A stretch of 46,642 nt of DNA, taken from NCBI GenBank assembly GCA_934573855.1, contig CAKTMF010000011.1:1-46642 (forward strand), in the 5' to 3' direction. This DNA comes from an uncultured Oscillospiraceae bacterium. GTDB taxonomy: Bacteria > Bacillota > Clostridia > Oscillospirales > Oscillospiraceae. The number at the start of each line of letters is the position of its first letter. The first letter of the stretch is position 1. Below the pieces are notes generated by a model. The model was not told where the DNA came from. It saw nothing but the letters and a program-made list of their open reading frames with translations, and made no database searches. Of this stretch, positions 6,966 to 15,777 are shown piece after piece. Made by a program: the position numbers and the translations under genes.

Positions 6966-7541
6966 ATGGATCTGACGGAAAAATGCCTTGACAGCGAGAG
7001 AAAATACAGCGGACTTATCGTGAATGTCCGGCTCGATACCGCGGAGCTGAGCAGCGGCGTGCCGGCGTTGCGAGAGGTCGTTGAGCATTGCGGCGGCGTG
7101 GCCGTGCTGCCTGTGGATGATGAAGGGATGTGCTGCATGGTGCGGCAGTTTCGATATCCGTTTTCCCGCGAAATGCTCGAAGTCCCAGCCGGAAAGCTTG
7201 AGCCGGGGGAGGAGCCGGAGCAGTGCGCCATCCGTGAGCTTTCGGAGGAGACGGGGCTTCGCGCCGACAGGCTCGTCCCCATAGGGAGCGTCTGCGCCTC
7301 GCCGGGGTATCTGACGGAGGAGATACATATCTTTCTCGCGCTGGGACTTCATCAGGGAGACAGTCACCCGGACGAAAACGAGCTTCTGAGCGTGGAAAGG
7401 TACAGTCTCACGGAGCTTGCCGGCCGCGCACTTCGCGGTGAAATACGCGATTCCAAGACGGTGATAGCTCTTCTCAAGGCCGAAAAGTTCTTTGAGCAGA
7501 AAACCGTCAGCCAACGGGACTCTTTTAGGCACTATATGTAG
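6966..7541 (+). CDS. Nudix hydrolase, ADP-ribose pyrophosphatase type
   Basis: A 191-residue Nudix protein. The Nudix box lies near residues 79-101: G-x5-E-x7-R-E-L-S-E-E-T-G, with the catalytic REx2EE intact. The preceding EMLEVPAGKLEPGE and the following ASPGYLTEE are typical of the NudF/ADP-ribose pyrophosphatase branch, which splits ADP-ribose into AMP and ribose-5-phosphate. Start ATG 6966 has GGAG 7 bases upstream. It stands ahead of murA, which has its own promoter. Confidence 0.87.
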   Translation: MDLTEKCLDSERKYSGLIVNVRLDTAELSSGVPALREVVEHCGGVAVLPVDDEGMCCMVRQFRYPFSREMLEVPAGKLEPGEEPEQCAIRELSEETGLRADRLVPIGSVCASPGYLTEEIHIFLALGLHQGDSHPDENELLSVERYSLTELAGRALRGEIRDSKTVIALLKAEKFFEQKTVSQRDSFRHYM

Positions 7542-7550
7542 AGAAAACTC

Positions 7551-7579
7551 TTGCGCGATATACAACTATGTGATAAAAT
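7551..7579 (+). promoter_or_regulatory. Promoter for the murA operon
   Basis: TTGCGC (7551-7556) and TAAAAT (7574-7579) are 17 bases apart, within the short gap after the Nudix gene. Confidence 0.6.
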
Positions 7580-7633
7580 CAAAAATCGGTTGAGCAGAGT
7601 ATGCTCTGCCAAGAGTATTGGAAGGTGCACACA

Positions 7634-8938
7634 GTGGAGAAATATGTAATCAAAGGCGGGACCACACTGCGCGGTGAGATTGAGATCAGCGGCGCGAAGA
7701 ATGCCGCTGTTGCGATAATTCCGGCAGCCCTCATGGTCGACGGCGTCTGCCGTATAGAGAACGTGCCGCAGATAAGCGATACCGATATGCTGCTGACCAT
7801 TCTCTCCGAGCTTGGCGCGAAGATCCGCTATATCAACAAGTCCACCGTTGAGATAGACTGCACTCAGGTGCGCTATCAGGACGCCCCCTACGACCTCATG
7901 CGCAAGATCAGGGCGTCGTATTACCTTATCGGCGCAATGCTCGGCCGCTTCGGCAGCGCAAAGACCACCATGCCCGGCGGCTGCAACTTCGGGGTCCGTC
8001 CCATCGACCAGCATATCAAGGGCATGACCGCCCTCGGCGCCGATGTGGAGGTCAGAAACGGCTTCGTCTACGCCGACACCGCCGACGGCCGGCTCCACGG
8101 CGCAAAGATATACCTTGACAAGGTTTCCGTGGGAGCTACCATGAATATCATCCTTGCGGCAACTCTCGCGCAGGGGCGTACCATTATCGAGAACGCCGCG
8201 CGCGAGCCGCATATCGTCGACCTCGCGAACTTCCTCAACTCCATGGGCGCGGACATCCGCGGAGCCGGCACCGATACCGTCAAGGTAAACGGCGTCGACG
8301 CCCTCCATGGCGGGAGCTATGCCATTATCCCCGACCAGATCGAGGCTGGTACATATATGGTCGCCGCGGCGGCGACCGGCGGCGAGGTACTCATCAAGAA
8401 CGTCATCCCCCGCCACCTCGAGTGTATCAGCGCAAAGCTGCGCGAGACCGGCACCATCGTCCAGGAATACGGCGATGCCGTGCTGGTGAAGGGCGCGTCC
8501 GTGCTTCGCCGCGCCAATGTCAAAACTCTGCCGTATCCCGGCTTCCCGACAGATATGCAGCCGCAGATGGGAACGCTGCTGTGCCTCGCGAACGGCACCT
8601 CCGTCATCACCGAGGGAATATACGACAATCGCTTTAAGTATGTCAATGAGCTTCGTAAGATGGGCGCCGAGATACAGGTCGACGGCCGTATCGCCGTTAT
8701 AGAGGGCGGCACGAAGCTCTCCGGCGCGCCAGTCAAGGCGTGTGACCTCCGCGCGGGCGCGGCTATGGTCATCGCGGGGATGTGCGCCTCCGGCACCACG
8801 GTCGTCGAGGATATTCACTATATCGAGCGCGGCTACGAGAACTTCGTGGGCAAGCTTCAAGCTCTCGGCGCGGAGATCGAGCTGGTCGATTTCTCCGACG
8901 AGCCGGACGGCTCCGAGAAGATCGTCTCCGTGTGCTGA
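7634..8938 (+). CDS. murA: UDP-N-acetylglucosamine 1-carboxyvinyltransferase
   Basis: First committed step of peptidoglycan synthesis: transfer of enolpyruvate from PEP to UDP-GlcNAc in the cytoplasm. I place the start at GTG 7634 (434 residues) because GGAAGGTG is 6 bases upstream and because this gives SGAK22-N23 and Cys117, matching the Escherichia coli numbering (K22, N23, C115). An in-frame ATG at 7601 would add 11 residues without a good site. The catalytic loop reads PGGCNFGVRPID, with Cys present, so fosfomycin sensitivity is expected at this residue. The stop overlaps the next start (TGATG), heading an operon with walJ, rlmH, a DUF2007 gene and pgcA. Confidence 0.95.
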   Translation: MEKYVIKGGTTLRGEIEISGAKNAAVAIIPAALMVDGVCRIENVPQISDTDMLLTILSELGAKIRYINKSTVEIDCTQVRYQDAPYDLMRKIRASYYLIGAMLGRFGSAKTTMPGGCNFGVRPIDQHIKGMTALGADVEVRNGFVYADTADGRLHGAKIYLDKVSVGATMNIILAATLAQGRTIIENAAREPHIVDLANFLNSMGADIRGAGTDTVKVNGVDALHGGSYAIIPDQIEAGTYMVAAAATGGEVLIKNVIPRHLECISAKLRETGTIVQEYGDAVLVKGASVLRRANVKTLPYPGFPTDMQPQMGTLLCLANGTSVITEGIYDNRFKYVNELRKMGAEIQVDGRIAVIEGGTKLSGAPVKACDLRAGAAMVIAGMCASGTTVVEDIHYIERGYENFVGKLQALGAEIELVDFSDEPDGSEKIVSVC

Positions 8939-9717
8939 TGCGCGTATCTGTTTTTGCGAGCGGTTCCAGCGGTAATTGTCTGTTGCTGTCCGATGGCGGC
9001 ACTAATATATTGATTGACGCCGGAATTTCCATGCGAAGGGTGGTCTCTGCCCTCGCAAGCGTTGGCATTTCTATGGAAAATATCGGCGGAGTGCTCATTA
9101 CTCATGAGCACTCCGATCACGTTTCCGGACTGAAAATGCTCTTAAAGCACTATAATATCCCTGTTTACGCACCTCACACGGTCGCAAACCGTCTGCGCGG
9201 TATGATACCGGAGACCGAGGAGCATTTGAATATCATACCCGTTGGGGATGAATTTGGCATAGGGAGTCTCTCTGTAACCGCGTTCCACACTCCGCACGAT
9301 TCGGATGAGAGCGTGGGCTACCGCGTCTGCGGCAGCGGTGTTTTCGCTCTGGCGACGGACATTGGCCATGTCACGGACGAGGTGCTGGAGAATCTCACCG
9401 GCGCGGACACCGTGCTTGTCGAGTCGAACCACGACGAGGAAATGCTCCGTTACGGCCGCTATCCTGTGTGGCTCAAGCGGCGCATATTATCAGATATCGG
9501 CCATCTTTCCAACGAAAACTGCGCCCTCCTTGCGAGGACGCTGTACGAGCGCGGCACGGGGACGTTCATTCTCGGCCACCTGAGCCGCGAGAATAATACC
9601 CCCGGCGCAGCTATGGAATGCGCGCGCTCCGCCCTGAGCGGGACGGACGCCGTGCTGCTGTGCGCGCCGGCTCTGGGCTGCCTGAGCGTGGAGGTCGGAA
9701 AAGAATGCTTGGTGTAA
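8938..9717 (+). CDS. MBL-fold metallohydrolase, YycJ/WalJ type
   Basis: A 259-residue metallo-beta-lactamase-fold protein with THEHSDH (residues ~57-63) as the metal-binding motif and later ALATDIGH and LGHLSREN elements. The VFASGSSGNCLLL opening is characteristic of the YycJ/WalJ group, predicted nucleases or phosphodiesterases linked to cell-wall and DNA-repair phenotypes in Firmicutes. It starts within the murA stop codon and its end overlaps rlmH by 13 bases, so translation of the three is coupled. Confidence 0.88.
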   Translation: MRVSVFASGSSGNCLLLSDGGTNILIDAGISMRRVVSALASVGISMENIGGVLITHEHSDHVSGLKMLLKHYNIPVYAPHTVANRLRGMIPETEEHLNIIPVGDEFGIGSLSVTAFHTPHDSDESVGYRVCGSGVFALATDIGHVTDEVLENLTGADTVLVESNHDEEMLRYGRYPVWLKRRILSDIGHLSNENCALLARTLYERGTGTFILGHLSRENNTPGAAMECARSALSGTDAVLLCAPALGCLSVEVGKECLV

Positions 9718-10187
9718 CTTTTATCTGCGTCGGTAAAATGCGCGAGAAGTTTTATATCGACGCCTTTTCCGAATACCGCAAGCGGCTTCAGGCGTTCTGC
9801 CGGTTCGAGTGCGTCGAGCTTGCCGAGACGCGCCTACCCGACTCGCCGTCCGAGCGGGAGATAAAGGCGGCTCTCGAAAAGGAGGGCGCGGAGATACTAA
9901 AAAGCATTCCGCCCGGAGCCTATGTCGCCGCCATGTGCGTAGAGGGCGCACAAATGCCGAGCGAGGCCGTGGCAAAGCTCATTTCGGAGCGGGAGAACTC
10001 CGGAAAGCCGCGCCTGTGCTTTGTCATCGGCGGCTCGTTTGGCCTTTCGGACGCGGTGAAGAGCCGTGCCGACCTGCGCTTGAGCATGTCAAAAATGACC
10101 TTTCCGCACCATCTCGCGAGAGTAATGCTCGCCGAGCAGGTGTACAGAGGCTTCAAAATAATCGAGGGATCGAGATACCATAAATAA
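9705..10187 (+). CDS. rlmH: 23S rRNA (pseudouridine1915-N3)-methyltransferase
   Basis: A 160-residue SPOUT-class methyltransferase, the usual length. The hallmark C-terminal knot is visible: CFVIGGSFGLSDAV, then LSMSKMTFPHHLARVMLAEQVYRGFKIIEGSRYHK-like ending with the invariant YHK. It methylates pseudouridine 1915 in helix 69 of 23S rRNA on assembled ribosomes. ATG 9705 is chosen over upstream in-frame starts because GGAGG lies at 9690-9694 and the family begins with this residue. Confidence 0.95.
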   Translation: MLGVTFICVGKMREKFYIDAFSEYRKRLQAFCRFECVELAETRLPDSPSEREIKAALEKEGAEILKSIPPGAYVAAMCVEGAQMPSEAVAKLISERENSGKPRLCFVIGGSFGLSDAVKSRADLRLSMSKMTFPHHLARVMLAEQVYRGFKIIEGSRYHK

Positions 10188-10219
10188 GAGTCCGGAAAGC
10201 TCTGAAATGGGAGGATTTT

Positions 10220-10537
10220 ATGGGAGAAAATGAACAAAGCAAGTGGGGCAGGGCGTTCAACGGCCCTCTGCTCGAGCGCTGGCCGAAGAATGAAGGCGGC
10301 GAGCCGGAGGAGCCTGTGTTTCTCTGCCACTGCCGGAATACGAATTTCAGCGACGAACTCAAGGTGAATATGCTGGAGGCCTACGGCATAGCCTGCCTGC
10401 GCGTGTTCCCCGGCGACGGCATCTTCGGCAGCCTCGTTCTTGGGGTCAGCGGACAGGGCGTGGATCTGTATGTCCCGGCGAGCCTGTATGACGACGCAAA
10501 AAAGCTTTGTGAGGAGGAGAGCAGCGATGAATTATAA
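10220..10537 (+). CDS. DUF2007-like putative signal-transducing protein
   Basis: A 105-residue soluble protein with a GGGAGG site before ATG 10220. The core (FLCHCRNTNFSDELKVNMLEAYGIAC, then GSLVLGVSGQGVDLYVPASLYDDAKKL) resembles the DUF2007 fold, a small ferredoxin-like domain often called a putative signal-transducing protein. Its last residues overlap the start of the phosphohexomutase gene. Function is unknown; the assignment rests on pattern, not on a search. Confidence 0.65.
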   Translation: MGENEQSKWGRAFNGPLLERWPKNEGGEPEEPVFLCHCRNTNFSDELKVNMLEAYGIACLRVFPGDGIFGSLVLGVSGQGVDLYVPASLYDDAKKLCEEESSDEL

Positions 10538-12254
10538 GGAAGAGTATCTGCGCTGGCTGGACAGTCCCGCGCTGAGCGAGTCCGAGTGGGCGGAGCTTGA
10601 CGCCATTAAGGACGACGAGAAGGAGATAGAGAGCCGCTTTTACGCGCCGCTGGAGTTCGGCACGGCCGGACTTCGCGGGACGATGAAGCTTGGGCTCCAC
10701 CACATGAACATCCACGTTATCCGCCATGTGACCGAGGCCTTTGCCGAGGTAATCGCCGCGGAGGGCGAGGAGGCAAAGAAAAAGGGCATAGTCATCGCCC
10801 ATGACTGCCGTCTCAACGGCGTTGAGTTTTCGCGCGAGGCCGCCTGCGTAATGGCCGCGAACGGCATACATGTACGCATTTTCGACGCGCTGCGCCCTAC
10901 GCCGGAGCTCAGCTTTGCCGTGCTGCACTACGGCACCGCCGCCGGCCTGAACATCACCGCCAGCCACAATCCCAAGGAATACAACGGCTACAAGGTCTAC
11001 TGGTCGGACGGCGCGCAGCTCCCGCCCCACAAGGCCGCCGCGATAGCCAGGCGCATGACCGAGATAGACATTTTCAACGGCTTCAAGACCTGTGACTTTG
11101 ACGAGGCCGTGTCCGACGGCCGTATCGAGATCATCGGCGAGGAGACCGACAGGCTGTTTCTTGACAAGGTCATGGAGCAGGCCATCGACAAAAAGACCGT
11201 CGAGGAGGTCGCGGACGATTTCCGCGTGGTGTATACGCCCTTCCACGGCTGCGGCTACAAGATGGTCCCGGAGGCTCTGCGCCGTCTTGGCATAAAGCAC
11301 CTCTATCCCGTCCCCGAGCAGATGGTCATCGACGGCAGCTTCCCCACGGTCGAAAGCCCCAATCCCGAGAATCCCGAGGGCTTCTATCTCGCCGTCGACC
11401 TCGCAAAAAAGGTGGACAGCGACCTCATCATCGGCACCGACCCCGACTCCGACCGCGTGGGCGTCATGGTCCGCACGGGCGAGGACGTGTATTCCACCAT
11501 CACCGGCAATCAGGTCGGCGTGCTGCTCCTTGACTATATCATCAACGCGAAAAAGGCCGCCGGTACTCTCGGCGCGAACGCCGGCACTGTCTCGAGCATA
11601 GTCACCACCGGCATGGCAAGAGCCGTCGCCGAGTATAACGGCGTCCACTACGAGGATACCTTCACAGGCTTCAAGTTCATGGCCGAGCGTATCGCCGAGT
11701 GGGAAAAGGCCGGCAGCTATAAATACATCTTCGCCTTCGAGGAAAGCTACGGCTACATGGTGGGCGACTACGTCCGCGACAAGGATGCCGTCACCGCCTC
11801 TCTCCTCATCGCCGAGATGGCGGCGCACTACCATAAACAGGGCATGACCCTCATGGACGCCGTCAACGCCCTGTACGAGAAATACGGCTGGTTCCGCGAA
11901 AAGACCGTGAACCTCGTCATGCCCGGCCTTGACGGACTCCAGCGCATGAAGACTCTCATGGCTAAGCTCCGCACCGAGCCGCCCAAGGAGATATCCGGGG
12001 AGGAGGTCGTCCGTCTGCGCGACTATCAGGACGGCAGCATTTTCGTCGCCGGCCTCGGGAAAATGGGCAAGACCCCCATTTCCGGCTCCAATGTCCTTTA
12101 CTTTGAGCTTGCCGACGGCTCCAACATCGTCGTCCGTCCCTCCGGCACCGAGCCGAAGATAAAGGTCTACCTGCTTGTCCGCGGCGCCAGCTCCGACGAC
12201 TGCGCGGAGAAGATCGAAAAATACTCCGCCTTTGTCTCGGAACTCGGCAAGTAA
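10527..12254 (+). CDS. pgcA: Phospho-sugar mutase (alpha-phosphoglucomutase type)
   Basis: A 575-residue alpha-D-phosphohexomutase. All four family signatures are present: TASHNPKEYNGYKVYW with the phosphorylated Ser, GTDPDSDRVG for metal binding, FEESYGYMVGD in the sugar-binding loop, and RPSGTEPKIKVYL in domain 4. Length and motifs match the PgcA/PGM2 branch, interconverting glucose-1- and glucose-6-phosphate for cell-wall glycolipid and glycogen synthesis. Start ATG 10527 has GAGGAGGAG upstream and overlaps the previous gene by 11 bases. Confidence 0.92.
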   Translation: MNYKEEYLRWLDSPALSESEWAELDAIKDDEKEIESRFYAPLEFGTAGLRGTMKLGLHHMNIHVIRHVTEAFAEVIAAEGEEAKKKGIVIAHDCRLNGVEFSREAACVMAANGIHVRIFDALRPTPELSFAVLHYGTAAGLNITASHNPKEYNGYKVYWSDGAQLPPHKAAAIARRMTEIDIFNGFKTCDFDEAVSDGRIEIIGEETDRLFLDKVMEQAIDKKTVEEVADDFRVVYTPFHGCGYKMVPEALRRLGIKHLYPVPEQMVIDGSFPTVESPNPENPEGFYLAVDLAKKVDSDLIIGTDPDSDRVGVMVRTGEDVYSTITGNQVGVLLLDYIINAKKAAGTLGANAGTVSSIVTTGMARAVAEYNGVHYEDTFTGFKFMAERIAEWEKAGSYKYIFAFEESYGYMVGDYVRDKDAVTASLLIAEMAAHYHKQGMTLMDAVNALYEKYGWFREKTVNLVMPGLDGLQRMKTLMAKLRTEPPKEISGEEVVRLRDYQDGSIFVAGLGKMGKTPISGSNVLYFELADGSNIVVRPSGTEPKIKVYLLVRGASSDDCAEKIEKYSAFVSELGK

Positions 12255-12275
12255 AACGCTCCGGGACCGGACCGC

Positions 12276-13235
12276 TTATTTAAGAAAGATTATACCGCAC
12301 ACATAGGCCAGCAAGGCCGAAATTAATGCCATCGAAAGGCGCCCTGCGAAATGCAGGGTGCCTTTCATGTCTGTCCGGGAGATCACCGCCGCCGTCTGAC
12401 AGTGAACGGAGACGCTCCCAAAGCCCAGCAGGAACGCGGCAAGCGCGAGAGACGCGGGACTCAGCGGCAGATATCTCAGCGCTCCCGCCCCGCTGCCAAG
12501 CTCGAGCAGTCCCGTGAGCAGGACTCTTATGCTATCCGGGCCGAGGCCGCTCGCACTGCCGAGAATGAGGCACAGCCGCGAGAAATAGCCCGAGCAGTCC
12601 AGAAGTCCCACAAGCACAGAAAAGATCACTACAAAGCCGCATACGTTGAGAACGGCGCTGACCGCGCCCTTTACCGCGTCGGTCAGCGCGCTCCCGAGCG
12701 CCGCGCCGTCGTCCGCGGCCGGGAGCTTTTCCGCGCTGCGGCGGCTCCCTGCAAAGATCAGACCCGTGAGGAGCGCGGAGACTATATGTACACCGTACAG
12801 CATAAGCCCCGCCGCCGTACTGCGGAACGCACCCGCGCCGACAGCGCCGATTATGAACGCGGGACCGGAGTTGTTGCAGAACGCGAGCAGCCGCTGCCCC
12901 TCCTCGCGGTCGATCCTCCCGCAGAGATACATGTCCGCGATGTATGACGCGCCCATGGGGTAGCCGCCGGTAAGCCCGATGAAGAGCGCGGACGCGCCCT
13001 CCCCGGATACGCCGAAGAGCGCCGACGCGGACTTCCCCATGAGACGCGACAGCATGCCCGGCAGCCCCAGCCGGTTCAGCAGCACCGACAGCACAAAAAA
13101 CGGGAACAGCGACGGGATGATGATGTCGGCGCAGAGTCCGAGCGCGTCTCTCACGCTATCCTGCGCCTGCGCGGAGAACGCGGTCAGCACGGCAAGCGCA
13201 CCCAGTGCCAAGAGTATATATATCCGCTTCTTCAA
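12276..13235 (-). CDS. ylbJ: Sporulation integral membrane protein YlbJ-like
   Basis: A 319-residue multi-pass membrane protein on the minus strand with the GGYPMGASYIADM motif and NNSGPAFIIGAVG segment typical of YlbJ/nucleoside-recognition (Gate) proteins. In Bacillus, ylbJ is a sigma-E gene needed for spore cortex or resistance. The start is TTG 13235 (residues KKRIYILLALG), because AAGGAG at 13246-13251 lies 10 bases upstream; the ATG nearer the site is out of frame and meets a stop after two codons. It faces the pgcA operon and diverges from yqfC across a palindrome. Confidence 0.85.
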   Translation of the reverse strand: MKKRIYILLALGALAVLTAFSAQAQDSVRDALGLCADIIIPSLFPFFVLSVLLNRLGLPGMLSRLMGKSASALFGVSGEGASALFIGLTGGYPMGASYIADMYLCGRIDREEGQRLLAFCNNSGPAFIIGAVGAGAFRSTAAGLMLYGVHIVSALLTGLIFAGSRRSAEKLPAADDGAALGSALTDAVKGAVSAVLNVCGFVVIFSVLVGLLDCSGYFSRLCLILGSASGLGPDSIRVLLTGLLELGSGAGALRYLPLSPASLALAAFLLGFGSVSVHCQTAAVISRTDMKGTLHFAGRLSMALISALLAYVCGIIFLK

Positions 13236-13251
13236 ATCATATCAACTCCTT

Positions 13252-13295
13252 GTCCGTGTATTAAACTATGTGCGCGCACATAGATTTATACGGAC
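13252..13295. promoter_or_regulatory. Large palindrome between ylbJ and yqfC
   Basis: CTATGTGCG (13266-13274) and CGCACATAG (13275-13283) form a perfect 18-base palindrome with no loop. The symmetry continues outward imperfectly: GTCCGT-GTATTAAA on the left matches TTTATAC-GGAC on the right. It fills the 70-base gap between two divergent sporulation genes, so a shared operator or back-to-back promoter region is likely. No clear sigma-A promoter is seen; TTTATACGG and TAATACACG could be -10-like boxes for a sporulation sigma factor, but this is tentative. Confidence 0.7.
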
Positions 13296-13308
13296 AGGGG
13301 GTGGGCTG

Positions 13309-13578
13309 ATGAAAAAGCTGAAAACTGCGGCGGAGCTGGCGGAAGGCTTCTCCCTGTCGGACGCCGCCGTGCCGGAGACGCCGAGAGTGACCGTGGTGGC
13401 GGCAAAGCGGCTCATGGTCGAGGGCCACCGGGGCATACTCGAGTTCGGGAACGAGCATATCGTACTCTCCGCCCGTCACTGTAAGCTGCACGTTTACGGC
13501 ACGACCCTGAAGCTCAGCGCCATGAGCGCGGATACTCTGATTATATACGGGAAAATCGGTTCTGTGGAGTTTGAGTAG
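13309..13578 (+). CDS. yqfC: Sporulation protein YqfC (YabP/YqfC family)
   Basis: An 89-residue beta-rich protein. The VMVEGHRGI-like segment (RLMVEGHRGILEF) and the closing LIIYGKIGSVEFE are the YabP/YqfC hallmarks. ATG 13309 follows GGGGGTGG; upstream in-frame starts run into ylbJ. YqfC acts with YqfD during engulfment-stage sporulation. It sits 3 bases ahead of yqfD. Confidence 0.9.
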   Translation: MKKLKTAAELAEGFSLSDAAVPETPRVTVVAAKRLMVEGHRGILEFGNEHIVLSARHCKLHVYGTTLKLSAMSADTLIIYGKIGSVEFE

Positions 13579-13581
13579 CGT

Positions 13582-14766
13582 ATGAAGACAGTTGAGCGGA
13601 TAAAGGGACTTGCGATAGTCGAGATATGCGGGGCTTTCCCCGAAAGCGTACTGAACGCGGCGGCGATGGCGTGCCTTGAGATGTGGGACGTCGAGAGTGT
13701 GGACGCCTACACGGTGCGGGCGAAGGTGTTTGAAAAAAGCCTCCCGGCGCTCGAAAACATATCCGTAAGGTGCATGTGCGACATGCGGATCATACTGCGC
13801 CGGGGCGGCAGCGTGGATAGAAAGCTCCTCGCGCGCAGACGTACCCTGCTCATATTCCTGCTGCTGACCGCTGTGCTGCTCCTGCTCTCATCGCTTTTTA
13901 TCTGGGAGATAAACGTGGAGGGCAACGAAAAGCTCACGACGGGAGAGATCCTGCGCGCTCTCGAGGAGTGCGGGGTAAAAACCGGGACCTTCTGGCCGGG
14001 GCTTGACACGGATGAGATACGCTGCCGTATGCTCCTCAGACTGCCGGAGCTTGGCTGGATGACCGTGAATGTCCACGGCTCCTGTGCAGATGTCCCGATA
14101 AGCGAGCGTGCCGAAAAGCCCGAAATATACGACGAGGACGACGCGGCGGACATCATCGCCTCAAAAACAGGCATAATAGACTCGATGACCGTCAGAAACG
14201 GCAAACCCGCCGCGGCCCCCGGTCAGGCGGTCACGGCCGGGGAGCCGCTCATAAAGAGCCGCATGGACAGCATAACGAATCTCCCGCGCTATGTACGCGC
14301 CGACGGCAGCGTGAAGGCGCGCACATGGTACGAGCTGTGTGCCGTATGCCCCCTCGAGCGTGAGAAAAAGACGCAGAGCAGCCTCGCGGGGCTGAGATTT
14401 TTCGTAAAGATCGGAAAAAACCGTATAAATTTCTATATTGGCAGTAGAAAATCTATTGACGAGTGTGATAAAATCGTTAAGGAATACAAACTGGGGGTGG
14501 ATGGACTTTTTGCCATGCCGGTCAGCTTCGCGGCGGAGATATACCGCAGACCCGAGACGGTCACGGCGGCCCTCGCCGACGAGGAGGGCATGAAGAAAAG
14601 ACTTCTGGATACGCTCACGGACAGCATAGACGGCACGGCCGAGGACGTCCGCTTCACGGTCAGCCGGAAAAACGGGCTGCTGTGCGTGACCATGCGCGCA
14701 TCCTGCCTCGAGGAGATCGGAGAAACGAGAGAGCTTTCGCTCGATCCGCAGAAAAACGGAGAATGA
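13582..14766 (+). CDS. yqfD: Sporulation protein YqfD
   Basis: A 394-residue protein with one strong membrane helix (~92-111, LLIFLLLTAVLLLLSSLFIW), an N-terminal cytoplasmic domain and a large outer domain that begins with a POTRA-like stretch (INVEGNEKLTTGEILRALE). This layout and its place after yqfC and before phoH match YqfD, a sigma-E-controlled protein required for efficient sporulation. The gap to phoH is 3 bases. Confidence 0.9.
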   Translation: MKTVERIKGLAIVEICGAFPESVLNAAAMACLEMWDVESVDAYTVRAKVFEKSLPALENISVRCMCDMRIILRRGGSVDRKLLARRRTLLIFLLLTAVLLLLSSLFIWEINVEGNEKLTTGEILRALEECGVKTGTFWPGLDTDEIRCRMLLRLPELGWMTVNVHGSCADVPISERAEKPEIYDEDDAADIIASKTGIIDSMTVRNGKPAAAPGQAVTAGEPLIKSRMDSITNLPRYVRADGSVKARTWYELCAVCPLEREKKTQSSLAGLRFFVKIGKNRINFYIGSRKSIDECDKIVKEYKLGVDGLFAMPVSFAAEIYRRPETVTAALADEEGMKKRLLDTLTDSIDGTAEDVRFTVSRKNGLLCVTMRASCLEEIGETRELSLDPQKNGE

Positions 14767-14769
14767 TAA

Positions 14770-15774
14770 ATGATAGAAAAAACTATTGAAGTAGAAAGAA
14801 TGGAGCATGTCATCAGCGTGTTCGGCTCCTTTGACCAGAACCTTCGCATTATCGAGAGCGAGCTGGGCGTAAAGGTGCTTGACCGCGAAAACATGATACA
14901 CATATGCGGCGAGGCGGAGGACGTCATGCTGGCCGAGAAGGCGATAAACGGCCTCCTGCTCCTTGCCGCCAAGGGCGAGAATATCGACGCGCAGAACGTC
15001 AGATATATCCTCAAGCTGGTCTCGGAGGGCAAGGAGACAAAGATAAACGAGCTTGCCGGGGACGTCATCTGCATAACCGCAAAGGGTAAGCCCATCAAGC
15101 CCAAAACGCTGGGCCAGAAGGCTTACTGCGACGCGATAGCGGACAACACCATCACCCTCGGTATCGGCCCTGCCGGTACGGGCAAGACCTACCTTGCCGT
15201 CGCGGCGGCTGTGGCGGCCTTCCGGGCGGAGGAGGTAAACCGCATAATCCTCACCCGGCCCGCGGTCGAGGCGGGGGAGCGTCTGGGCTTCCTGCCCGGC
15301 GACCTGCAGAGCAAGGTCGACCCGTATCTGCGCCCGCTCTATGACGCGCTTTTTGACATGCTGGGCGCGGACACCTACCAGAAGTATCTCGAGCGCGGCA
15401 ATATCGAGGTCGCGCCGCTCGCCTACATGCGCGGCCGTACTCTGGACGACAGCTTCATAATCCTCGACGAGGCGCAGAACACCTCGCGCGAACAGATGAA
15501 GATGTTCCTCACGCGTATCGGCTTCGGCTCCAAGGTCGTCATCACCGGCGACATCACCCAGATAGACCTGCCCGAGGACAAGACCAGCGGCCTGAAGGTC
15601 GCCATGAAGGTGCTTGACGGCATTGACGACATCGCCATATGCACCCTCACCGGCTCCGACGTGGTGCGTCACCGCCTTGTACAGAAGATAATCGAGGCAT
15701 ATGAGGTCTATGACAAGAAAAACCCGGCGGCTGGCATGAAAAAGCTTCCGCCGAAAAAGTACAAAAGAGGATGA
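14770..15774 (+). CDS. phoH: PhoH-like ATPase
   Basis: A 334-residue PhoH family protein. An N-terminal KH-like segment (~1-85) precedes the P-loop ATPase with Walker A GPAGTGKT (133-140), RPAVEAGERLGFLPGD, Walker B FIILDEAQNTS and sensor TGDITQIDLP. PhoH proteins associate with RNA metabolism and often neighbour YbeY, as here. In Bacillus a 7TM-HD phosphodiesterase gene (pgpH) usually intervenes; it is absent. Confidence 0.93.
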   Translation: MIEKTIEVERMEHVISVFGSFDQNLRIIESELGVKVLDRENMIHICGEAEDVMLAEKAINGLLLLAAKGENIDAQNVRYILKLVSEGKETKINELAGDVICITAKGKPIKPKTLGQKAYCDAIADNTITLGIGPAGTGKTYLAVAAAVAAFRAEEVNRIILTRPAVEAGERLGFLPGDLQSKVDPYLRPLYDALFDMLGADTYQKYLERGNIEVAPLAYMRGRTLDDSFIILDEAQNTSREQMKMFLTRIGFGSKVVITGDITQIDLPEDKTSGLKVAMKVLDGIDDIAICTLTGSDVVRHRLVQKIIEAYEVYDKKNPAAGMKKLPPKKYKRG

Positions 15775-15777
15775 GCC

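Noticed and set aside
10446..11834. Minus-strand open frame of 462 codons opposite pgcA
   Set aside because: Shadow of a well-conserved phosphohexomutase gene; no start signals.
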